Under the pieces are notes generated by a model. It searched no databases, was not told the origin of the DNA, and worked only from the letters and a program-made list of their open reading frames with translations. Shown piece by piece: positions 1 through 5,547 of a DNA stretch of 6,101 nucleotides. The first letter of the stretch is position 1; each line of letters starts with the position of its first letter. The stretch covers positions 1 to 6,101 of the forward strand of contig JAKCCP010000122.1 of the NCBI GenBank assembly GCA_021841985.1, given 5' to 3'. The stretch comes from Pseudomonadota bacterium. GTDB lineage: Bacteria; Pseudomonadota; Alphaproteobacteria; Acetobacterales; Acetobacteraceae. The translations under genes were made by a program, and so were the position numbers.

Positions 1-1327
1 GCGCCAATCGCGGGGCGCGCGCTTTCGTGACCGCCGCCGGCTCCGGCCCGCCGGCCATCCAGTCGAGCAATTGCACGGTATGCACGACCGGCAAGGTATC
101 GGAGGCGAGCTGCGTCAAGCAGCCGATATTGCCGGCGGCGATCAGATCGGCGCCGGTCGCGACGATGTTGGCGAGTTTGCGCGTGCGTAGTCGCGTCGCG
201 ATGTCGGGCTGCATGAGATTATAGGTGCCGGCCGAGCCGCAGCAGAGATGCCCCTCGGCCGGCTCGGCGACGGTGAACCCCGCCGCGCGCAACAGGGCTT
301 TCGGCTCGCCGGTGATCTGCTGGCCGTGCTGGAGGCTGCACGCGGCGTGATAGGCGAGCGTCAGGCCGGGGGGCTCACGTGTCGGGCGGTAGCCGATCCG
401 CGTCAGAAATTCGCTGATGTCGAGGGCGATTGCCGCGATGCGCGCGGCGCGCGCGCGCCAGGGTTCGGGCTCGCCCCGAAACATGAAGCCGTAATCCTTG
501 ACCGTGGTGCCGCAGCCGGAGGCGTTGATGATCACCGCGTCGAGCCCGCCCGCCTCGATCTCGTGGCTCCAGGCGGCGATATTGGCGCGCGCCGCTTCCA
601 TCGCGTCGTCATGCTTGCCCATGTGATGGGTGAGCGCGCCGCAGCAGCCAGCGCCTTTCGCCACCACGACCTCGACGCCAAGCCGCGTCAAGAGGCGGAT
701 CGTCGCCGCGTTGATCTCCGGGTCGAGAACTTGCTGCGCGCAGCCGGCCAGTAACGCGACGCGCTGGCGGCGCGGCCCGGCGGCGGGATGGGCGCGCGGC
801 CGCTCGATCGGGCTCGGTGGCGGAAGATGCGCCGGCGCCATCGCCAGCATGGCGGCGAGACGCCTGGCCAAAACGCCTTTGCCGGCAAGCAGGAAACGCA
901 ACGGCCGTGCCAGCCGCGCGGCGATGAGGGCGGCGCGGAACAGGCGCGGGCGCGGCAATACCCGCGCCAGTAGCGCCCGCAACGCGCGATCATGCCAGGG
1001 CCGGCGATAGGTTTCCTCGATATGGGCGCGGGCATGATCGACGAGGTGCATGTAATCCACGCCCGAGGGGCAGGTGGTCATGCAGGCAAGGCAGGAGAGG
1101 CAGCGATCGACATGGCGCACCACCTCCTCGCTCGCCGGGCGGCCGCTCTCCAGCATGTCCTTGATCAGGTAGATGCGCCCGCGCGGACTATCGAGTTCGT
1201 CACCGAGGAGGACGAAGGTCGGGCAGGTCGCGGTGCAGAAGCCGCAATGCACGCAGGTGCGCAGAATCTGATTGGCGACCGCGATCTCGGGGTCGCGAAG
1301 CTGTTCGGGCGTGAAATTCGTTTGCAT
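1..1327 (-). CDS. glcF: Glycolate dehydrogenase iron-sulfur subunit GlcF (3' end cut by window edge)
   Basis: This is the iron-sulfur subunit of the glycolate oxidase/dehydrogenase complex. It passes electrons from the GlcD/GlcE flavins towards the quinone pool at the inner face of the cytoplasmic membrane. Reading from the ATG at 1327 gives 442 codons without a stop up to the window edge. The two ferredoxin-type clusters are CVHCGFCTATCP (residues 25-36) and CLSCLACMTTCP (76-87). Two CCG domains follow: a first Cys at 196 with CCG at 228-230, and Cys330 in HAACSLQHG with CCG at 362-364. E. coli GlcF is about 407 residues as I recall it, so the whole functional protein is probably visible and the stop should lie just outside. 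It starts 23 bases after the glcE stop with no clear Shine-Dalgarno, suggesting coupled translation. The related LldE and GlpC families share CCG domains, but the glcD-glcE context and paired 4Fe-4S motifs favour GlcF. Confidence 0.95.
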   Translation of the reverse strand, partial: MQTNFTPEQLRDPEIAVANQILRTCVHCGFCTATCPTFVLLGDELDSPRGRIYLIKDMLESGRPASEEVVRHVDRCLSCLACMTTCPSGVDYMHLVDHARAHIEETYRRPWHDRALRALLARVLPRPRLFRAALIAARLARPLRFLLAGKGVLARRLAAMLAMAPAHLPPPSPIERPRAHPAAGPRRQRVALLAGCAQQVLDPEINAATIRLLTRLGVEVVVAKGAGCCGALTHHMGKHDDAMEAARANIAAWSHEIEAGGLDAVIINASGCGTTVKDYGFMFRGEPEPWRARAARIAAIALDISEFLTRIGYRPTREPPGLTLAYHAACSLQHGQQITGEPKALLRAAGFTVAEPAEGHLCCGSAGTYNLMQPDIATRLRTRKLANIVATGADLIAAGNIGCLTQLASDTLPVVHTVQLLDWMAGGPEPAAVTKARAPRLA

Positions 1328-1350
1328 GATCGCGGTCGGGGCGAAGGGTT

Positions 1351-2559
1351 TCAGAGGCCGGCGTGGATGCGGCCGGGATTGAGGATGAAGGCGGGATCGA
1401 AGGCCGCCTTCACCCGCCGCGCGATCGCGGCGAGCGGCGCCGGCTCGGCGGGGACGACATCGAGGCTGGCGCGCAACGCAGCGGGGGCGCGCATCAGCCA
1501 CCAGACGCCACCCGCGGCCCGCGCGGCCTGGGTGATGGCGCGATGGGTTGCCGCCGAGGCTTCCGCCGCGATCCAGGCGAGGCCGCCGCCCCAATCGAGG
1601 AAACAGCGCCCGCCCAGGGTTTCGACCACGGCAACGATATCCGGCCCCGCCGAAGGCCGCACCGAGACCCGCCAGACCGCGTCATTCCCCTCACCCTCGC
1701 CGAGGGGAGCGGCATCGCGCACCGCCCGCCAAACGGCGCGGCTCGCCGCCTCGTCCAAAATCTCGGCCGCGCCGAATTCGGTGAGAAGCGCGCGCAGCCG
1801 CTCGCCGCGATAGCTGACGCTGGGGCGAAAATCCTCGACCCGGACCAGCGCGACCGCGGCCGCGAAGGGCGCGAGTTCGGCGACCCGCTCGGCTTGCGCG
1901 CGTGGCAGCCAGGCGGCGGCGGACGCGCCGAACGGCGCCCCGAGCGCCGCCGAGAGCGCCGCGACCCCGCCCCGCGCGTCGAGCCCCGGGAGCACCAGCG
2001 TCGCCATCGTCTCGGCCGCCGGCAGCACTTTCAGGGTGATTTCGGTGATCGCCGCCAGCGTCCCGAAACTGCCAGTCAGAAGCTTGCAGAGATCGAGCCC
2101 GGTGACGTTTTTCAAAACCCGCCCGCCGGCGCGAATGATCTCCCCGGCGCCGTTCACCGCGCGCAGCCCCATCACGTGATCGCGCATCGCCCCGGCGGTG
2201 ACGCGGCGCGGGCCGGAGAGATTGCAGGCAACGACGCCGCCCAGCGTTTGCGCGCCTTCCGTGCCGAGAAGCGCCGTGAGATCGGGCGGCTCGGCGATGA
2301 TCTGCTGGCCCGCGCTCGCGACCAACGCCTCGATCTCGGCGAGCGTGGTTCCGGCGCGGGCGCTGATGATCAGCTCGTTCGGGGCATAGAGCGTGACGCC
2401 GGCATGGTTTTTGAGGGACAGCGTGGTCTCCGCCTGCACCGGCCGCAAAACCCCGTCCTTGGTCGCGTGGCCGGCAAGCAGCAGCGGTGTCGCGCGCGCC
2501 CGAGCCTCGCCGATCGCCTGCGCGATCGCCGCTTCCTCGGCCGGGGCGAGCGTGCTCAT
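1351..2559 (-). CDS. glcE: Glycolate dehydrogenase FAD-binding subunit GlcE
   Basis: This is the second flavoprotein subunit of glycolate dehydrogenase, 402 residues. An FAD_binding_4 (PCMH-type) fold occupies roughly residues 35-190. Its family landmarks are AQTLGGVVACNLSGPRR (103-119), GRVLKNVTGLDLCKLLTGSFGTL (146-168) and the terminal FDPAFILNPGRI (387-398). A longer reading in the same frame begins at 2742, but its extra 61 residues are Arg-rich, overlap the glcD coding region and do not resemble the family. The ATG at 2559 gives the expected N-terminus and length. That ATG shares four bases (ATGA) with the glcD stop and has no clear Shine-Dalgarno of its own, which points to translational coupling with glcD. 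GlcE is shorter than GlcD and lacks the HAGDGNLHP motif, as is normal for this subunit, so GlcD is probably the catalytic partner. Confidence 0.95.
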   Translation of the reverse strand: MSTLAPAEEAAIAQAIGEARARATPLLLAGHATKDGVLRPVQAETTLSLKNHAGVTLYAPNELIISARAGTTLAEIEALVASAGQQIIAEPPDLTALLGTEGAQTLGGVVACNLSGPRRVTAGAMRDHVMGLRAVNGAGEIIRAGGRVLKNVTGLDLCKLLTGSFGTLAAITEITLKVLPAAETMATLVLPGLDARGGVAALSAALGAPFGASAAAWLPRAQAERVAELAPFAAAVALVRVEDFRPSVSYRGERLRALLTEFGAAEILDEAASRAVWRAVRDAAPLGEGEGNDAVWRVSVRPSAGPDIVAVVETLGGRCFLDWGGGLAWIAAEASAATHRAITQAARAAGGVWWLMRAPAALRASLDVVPAEPAPLAAIARRVKAAFDPAFILNPGRIHAGL

Positions 2560-4007
2560 GCGGCGTGCGGCACGGCGGGCGCGAGGGCCGCGGTGAGCGG
2601 AAACACCTTTGCCGTATTCAGCAGCCAATCGGGGTCGAACGCGGTTTTGATGCGCCGCTGCTGGTCGAGTTCGACGGAATTGAACTGCACCGTCATGAGA
2701 TCGCGTTTTTCGACCCCGACGCCGTGCTCGCCAGTAAGACACCCGCCGACCTCGACGCAGAGCTTCAGGATATCGGCGCCGAACGCCTCGGCGCGATGGA
2801 AACTCTCCGGGTCGTTGGCGTCGAACATGATCAGGGGATGGAGATTGCCGTCGCCGGCATGAAAAATATTGGCGACCTTGAGGCCGTAGCTCTCGCTCAT
2901 TTCGCCGATGCGGCGGAGCACTTCCGGCAAGCGGCCGGTCGGGATGGTGCCGTCCATGCAGAGATAGTCCGGGCTGATCCGCCCGATGGCGCCGAACGCG
3001 CCCTTGCGCCCCTTCCAGATCGCCGCCGATTCCTCGGCGCTTTGCGAGATCCTGAGACTGATCGGATCGAAACGCCGGCAGATCGCGCCGATTCGGGCGA
3101 GCAGATCATCCTGCTCGGCGATGCTGCCCTCGACCTCGATGATCAGCATCGCCTCGGCATCGAGCGGATAGCCGGCATGGGCGAAGGCCTCGCAGGCGTG
3201 GATCGCCGGGCGGTCCATGAATTCCAGCGCGACCGGAATGATGCCGGAGGTGATGATGGCATCGACGCAGGCGCCGGCGATCTCATTGCCGCGAAACGCG
3301 ACCAGCATGGCGCGCGCGCCCTCGGGGCCGCGCAGGATACGCACCGTGACCTCGGTGACGATGGCGAGCTGGCCCTCGCTTCCGGTCAGAATGCCGAGCC
3401 AGTCATACCCCGCGGCATCGAGATGGGCGCCGCCGATCTCGATGATCTCGCCTTCGATGGTGACGATCTTGAGGCCGAGGAGATTATTGGCGGTGACGCC
3501 GTATTTCAGGCAATGCGCGCCGCCGGAATTCATGTTGACATTGCCGCCGATCATGCAGGCGAGCTGGCTCGAAGGGTCCGGGGCATAGAAAAACCCGGCC
3601 CCGCGCACCGCCTCGGTGATGCCGATATTGGTGACCCCGGGCTCGACCACGGCGAGGCGGTCGGCGTAGTCGATCGCGAGGATGCGGTTCATGCGCATGA
3701 GCCCGACCACCACCGCGTCGGCGAGCGGGAGCGCGCCGCCGGAGAGGCTGGTGCCGGCGCCACGCGGCACCACGCGCACGCCGTTTTCATGGCAGAAGCG
3801 CAACACCGAAGCCACCTGCTCGGTGGTTTCCGGCAGGACGACCGCGAGCGGAACCTGGCGATAGGCGGAAAGTCCATCGGCTTCATAGGGCTTGAGGCGC
3901 AGCGCCTCGGCGATCACCCCGCTTTCGGGCAAAAGGGCGCGAAGACCGGCAACGATGCGCTCACGCGCGGCGAGGGTCGCGGGATTCGGGGCTGGCAGGT
4001 CGATCAT
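2556..4007 (-). CDS. glcD: Glycolate dehydrogenase catalytic flavoprotein subunit GlcD
   Basis: This is the FAD-linked catalytic subunit of glycolate dehydrogenase, which oxidises glycolate to glyoxylate; D-lactate is an accepted alternative substrate in this family. The product has 483 residues. The FAD_binding_4 domain spans about residues 50-230, with PRGAGTSLSGGALP (81-94) and MIGGNVNMNSGGAHCLKYG (152-170) contacting the cofactor. The FAD-oxidase C-terminal domain carries HAGDGNLHP (383-391) and GEHGVGVEKR (426-435), both conserved active-site segments. The C-terminal FDPDWLLNTAKVFP (457-470) has N-T-A-K where relatives commonly have N-P-G/A-K, a minor variation. The start at 4007 is supported by GGGAGGA at 4018-4012, four bases before the ATG. 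It is the first gene of a glcD-glcE-glcF operon and overlaps glcE by four bases. Other FAD-linked dehydrogenases (D-lactate, D-2-hydroxyglutarate) share the fold, but adjacent glcE and glcF settle the assignment. Confidence 0.96.
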   Translation of the reverse strand: MIDLPAPNPATLAARERIVAGLRALLPESGVIAEALRLKPYEADGLSAYRQVPLAVVLPETTEQVASVLRFCHENGVRVVPRGAGTSLSGGALPLADAVVVGLMRMNRILAIDYADRLAVVEPGVTNIGITEAVRGAGFFYAPDPSSQLACMIGGNVNMNSGGAHCLKYGVTANNLLGLKIVTIEGEIIEIGGAHLDAAGYDWLGILTGSEGQLAIVTEVTVRILRGPEGARAMLVAFRGNEIAGACVDAIITSGIIPVALEFMDRPAIHACEAFAHAGYPLDAEAMLIIEVEGSIAEQDDLLARIGAICRRFDPISLRISQSAEESAAIWKGRKGAFGAIGRISPDYLCMDGTIPTGRLPEVLRRIGEMSESYGLKVANIFHAGDGNLHPLIMFDANDPESFHRAEAFGADILKLCVEVGGCLTGEHGVGVEKRDLMTVQFNSVELDQQRRIKTAFDPDWLLNTAKVFPLTAALAPAVPHAA

Positions 4008-4011
4008 GGCA

Positions 4012-4018
4012 TCCTCCC
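4012..4018 (-). promoter_or_regulatory. Ribosome binding site of glcD
   Basis: The minus strand reads GGGAGGA immediately before GCC-ATG (TCGGGAGGATGCCATG), a strong Shine-Dalgarno that fixes the glcD start at 4007. It is the only strong site in the three-gene operon. glcE and glcF have none visible, so their translation probably depends on ribosomes arriving from glcD. Confidence 0.8.
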
Positions 4019-4027
4019 GACATCCAC

Positions 4028-4033
4028 ATCATA
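4028..4033 (-). promoter_or_regulatory. Possible -10 element of the glcDEF promoter
   Basis: The minus strand reads CCTATATGATG just upstream of the glcD ribosome binding site, and TATGAT is a good match to a -10 hexamer. A transcript starting near 4021 would have a leader of only about 14 bases. The hexamer 17 bases further upstream (about 4051-4056, ACAAAC) is a poor -35, so any such promoter would be weak, activator-dependent or placed differently. No GlcC-like operator could be identified with confidence. Confidence 0.25.
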
Positions 4034-4051
4034 TAGGTGAAGAGATGAGGG

Positions 4052-4079
4052 TTTGTTCTTTTTTGAAAAAAAGAACCAA
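4052..4079. repeat. AT-rich palindrome A
   Basis: A near-perfect inverted repeat. GTTCTTTTTT (4055-4064) pairs with AAAAAAGAAC (4067-4076) around a GA centre, and pairing continues as TTT/AAA beyond one mismatch at 4054/4077. The stem is almost all A-T and the two-base centre means inner pairs must open. It lacks the GC-rich stem plus U-tract of a classical intrinsic terminator on either strand. It may be a weak terminator, a protein-binding site or simply a repeat element. Confidence 0.7.
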
Positions 4080-4148
4080 AAAACTTTTTACCCGTTGGGC
4101 CATGTCTGCGGCACTGCCACCCCGAGAAACGGGAAGAAAGTCTTCTTG

Positions 4149-4173
4149 CTTCTTTTTCGAAAATAAAAAGAAG
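4149..4173. repeat. AT-rich palindrome B
   Basis: A perfect 9-base inverted repeat: CTTCTTTTT (4149-4157) and AAAAAGAAG (4165-4173) around a seven-base loop CGAAAAT. On the plus strand it is followed by GGGCTTTT, a short T run. On the minus strand, the direction of rpmJ transcription, no T run follows. It sits 38 bases beyond the rpmJ stop codon, so a role at the 3' end of that transcript is possible but the sequence is not a textbook terminator. Confidence 0.65.
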
Positions 4174-4210
4174 GGCTTTTACCCTGTTCCCTGACGCGCG
4201 GCCTAAGAAA

Positions 4211-4336
4211 TCAGCCCTGGCGCGCCTTCATGCGTGGGTTTTTCTTGTTGATGACGTAAACCCGGCCATGGCGGCGCACCACCCGGCAGTTCTTGTCCCG
4301 CGCCTTGGCGGATTTCAGGCTGTTACGGATCTTCAT
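4211..4336 (-). CDS. rpmJ: 50S ribosomal protein L36, zinc-free (C-minus) type
   Basis: This encodes bL36, the smallest protein of the large ribosomal subunit, which binds 23S rRNA. The 41-residue product begins [17 protein letters not shown] and ends NPRMKARQG, closely matching the alphaproteobacterial L36 pattern and E. coli YkgO, and it is strongly basic. The zinc-binding C+ form has a C-x2-C ... C-x4-H set. Here only one cysteine (Cys17) remains, so this is the C-minus form that does not need zinc. It is too short for most ORF cut-offs but unmistakable. It starts 75 bases after the stop of the upstream methyltransferase gene, with only a weak AGAGA-type ribosome binding site. It could be read from that gene's transcript or from its own promoter, which I could not identify. 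Confidence 0.96.
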   Translation of the reverse strand: MKIRNSLKSAKARDKNCRVVRRHGRVYVINKKNPRMKARQG

Positions 4337-4411
4337 GGCGGGTCTCTGACACTTTCTCTCGACGCGGCGGCCACCTGGCGGCGGTCCGGTTAAGCGTCTC
4401 GCGCGGCTTTG
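4337..4411 (-). other. Short spacer between methyltransferase gene and rpmJ
   Basis: This 75-base GC-rich spacer holds the leader of rpmJ. No convincing terminator for the methyltransferase gene and no clear -35/-10 pair is visible. Its GC-rich repeats (GCCGCC, GGTGGC) can form only short, weak hairpins, so readthrough from the upstream gene into rpmJ is possible. Confidence 0.4.
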
Positions 4412-5359
4412 TCAAGCAAGCGGCGGCGCCTTGCCGCTGGCGATGGCGTGCCAGCGGACGAGGCGGATCTGGCCGGCTTGCAGCAGCCGCACCCGGAGCA
4501 GCCAGCGTTCCGCTTCCGCGACCAGGAGCTTGGCCCGGGCGAGGGACGGGCGGGCGCTGGCCAGCGGGCGGACCAGGGCACGCCAAGCCTCGATGACGGC
4601 CTCGACATGCCGCTCGGAGACATCCTCAGCCACCCGCACATCGCAGCCGAGCGCGCCGAGCAGGCCGGTGATCTCGGCTTGTGCCGGCAGCAGCGGGGGA
4701 CGCTCCTCGAGCCGGGCCCAATCGGCGAAGCTGGCGTCCGGCGGGCGACCCGGCGCGGCGACGAGATCCAGCAAAACGAGTTGGCCGCGCGGGCGGAGCG
4801 TCTGCACCAGCGCCGCCAGCACCGGCTTCGGCGCGACCCCGGCGAGCGCGAACAATGAGAACGCATGATGAAATTGCGCCCGCGGCAATTCCGGCGCGGC
4901 GGGCTGCCACGGCGCCACCGAGACACGCTTGCCGTGGCCGCCACGGCGGCAATGCTCGACGGCGATCGCGACCAAGGCCGGATCGGCCTCGAAGCCGCTG
5001 ACCCAGGCGCCGAACGCGGACGTGATGGCGGTGACCGGACCGCCGCTCCCGGCGCCGAGCAGCACCACGCTGGAGGCTTCGGAGAGTCCGAGCGGGCGCG
5101 CGAGCCGCACCACCTCCTCGGCGCCGTCGGGGAACAGGAAGCCCTCGCCGCAGAGATCGTGGCGAAGCGCGATCTGCGGGGCCAACCCGGCGTTCGGCGA
5201 CCGATCGGGCGAGCGATGCGGCGATTCCGGCGCCGCCGAGGCCCCAGGCGCACCCGATGACGGCCCAGCCCCCGCCGCCGGTGGCGGCAGGGACAGCGCC
5301 GCCGGCACCGCCGCGCGCCGGGCGCGGCCCAGCAATTGCCGCAGCGCCGTAAAACTCAT
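4412..5359 (-). CDS. Class I SAM-dependent methyltransferase, substrate unknown
   Basis: A predicted 315-residue cytoplasmic enzyme using S-adenosylmethionine. Residues 1-16 could form a basic amphipathic helix. Residues 17-60 are a low-complexity Pro/Ala/Ser/Gly linker. The Rossmann-like methyltransferase core runs from about 65 to 245. Motif I is VVLLGAGSGGPVTAI (98-112). The acidic residue for the ribose hydroxyls is Glu124 in SGFEADPAL (121-129), and LRPRGQLVLLDLV (188-200) is the usual 'L-x-PGG-x-L-x-x-x-D' strand. Motif I has LGAGSGG in place of the commoner D-x-G-C/T-G-x-G. The C-terminal 70 residues (WRALVRPL ... RWLLRVRLLQAGQIRLVRW) are helical, as in several small-molecule methyltransferases. 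The start at 5359 has GAGGAG at 5377-5372, a rather long 12-base spacing, and GAAG closer by. No family-specific motif allows a substrate call. UbiE-like or amine methyltransferases are possible; adjacency to rpmJ alone does not prove a ribosomal target. Confidence 0.8.
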   Translation of the reverse strand: MSFTALRQLLGRARRAAVPAALSLPPPAAGAGPSSGAPGASAAPESPHRSPDRSPNAGLAPQIALRHDLCGEGFLFPDGAEEVVRLARPLGLSEASSVVLLGAGSGGPVTAITSAFGAWVSGFEADPALVAIAVEHCRRGGHGKRVSVAPWQPAAPELPRAQFHHAFSLFALAGVAPKPVLAALVQTLRPRGQLVLLDLVAAPGRPPDASFADWARLEERPPLLPAQAEITGLLGALGCDVRVAEDVSERHVEAVIEAWRALVRPLASARPSLARAKLLVAEAERWLLRVRLLQAGQIRLVRWHAIASGKAPPLA

Positions 5360-5547
5360 GATCTTCGCGTTCTCCTCGGTTCTCAGCCCAGAATGGCGCG
5401 ATTTCGTGAATAAATTCTTGCCTTCCGCGCGGTCTCGACAGCCCTTGGAGGATCGGGCAGAGTTTGTCCCGCTGTTTCTCCGCCAGCCCGTCGTTCCGCC
5501 GGGCGCTCAACAAACCGGGCACTCGTCCCTATAAAGAGGAAACTGCC
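5360..5547. promoter_or_regulatory. Divergent intergenic region, promoters not resolved
   Basis: This spacer of 188 bases separates the leftward methyltransferase gene from the rightward binding-protein gene, so it should hold both promoters. A small AT-rich island at about 5399-5418 (ATTTCGTGAATAAATTCTTG) is the likeliest promoter zone, but no convincing -35/-10 pair stands out on either strand. GCCCG (5486-5490) can pair with CGGGC at 5500-5504 or 5516-5520, so the leader of the rightward gene may be folded. CCCTATAAAG (5527-5536) resembles a -10 element but overlaps the ribosome binding site and is probably coincidental. No other gene is evident. Confidence 0.4.

Larger units (their letters stand above)
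4052..4173. repeat. Pair of inverted copies of one intergenic element
   Basis: Palindromes A and B are inverted copies of the same element. The minus strand of A (AACGGGTAAAAAGT, then TTTTTGGTTCTTTTTTTC) lines up with the plus strand of B (AACGGGAAGAAAGT, then CTTCTTGCTTCTTTTTCG). The first 14 bases match at 12 positions, and one gap keeps the rest in register. In plus-strand coordinates the outer arms are 4083-4096 and 4128-4141, facing each other across a 31-base GC-rich core. The whole could fold as one large cruciform or hairpin, or as two separate small ones. Confidence 0.6.
4008..4210. other. Gene-free spacer between rpmJ and glcD
   Basis: About 200 bases without a credible gene. Base composition drops sharply from the surrounding GC-rich coding DNA to long A and T runs in two blocks, 4051-4090 and 4136-4181. 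These are separated by a GC-rich core at about 4091-4133. Open frames across it on the plus strand translate to Lys/Phe/Arg-rich strings from the A/T runs and have no supporting ribosome binding site. The spacer holds the glcD ribosome binding site, a possible -10 element and the paired inverted elements described separately. Confidence 0.8.

Noticed and set aside
248..1010. Open frames of 168 and 126 codons on the plus strand near the left edge
   Set aside because: They are antisense to glcF, whose cysteine clusters and CCG motifs are intact; their translations show no recognisable features.
1363..2862. A 499-codon open frame on the plus strand opposite glcE and the end of glcD
   Set aside because: Arg/Gly/Asp-rich, low-complexity translation, fully antisense to conserved flavoprotein sequence; a GC-content artefact.
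2487..4040. A 517-codon open frame on the plus strand opposite glcD
   Set aside because: It lies on the complementary strand of a gene with clear GlcD motifs. Its translation is rich in Asp, Ala, Gly, Arg and His with no domain pattern, as expected of mirror frames in GC-rich DNA.
4052..4173. CRISPR array or insertion-sequence ends
   Set aside because: There are only two copies, in inverted orientation, with no regular spacers. No transposase or target-site duplication is visible in the 31-base core or around it.
3892..4194. A 100-codon plus-strand frame crossing into the AT-rich spacer
   Set aside because: Its first part is antisense to glcD and its end is just the Lys/Phe-rich translation of the AT-rich palindromes. 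No ribosome binding site supports a start.
4390..5253. Alternative minus-strand frame of 287 codons overlapping the methyltransferase gene
   Set aside because: Extremely Arg/Ser/Pro-rich with no fold motifs. The other frame (5359-4412) carries the SAM-binding motifs and a ribosome binding site.
4626..5522. Minus-strand frame of 298 codons starting in the divergent intergenic region
   Set aside because: Arg/Gly/Ala-rich out-of-frame shadow of the methyltransferase gene, without a recognisable domain.
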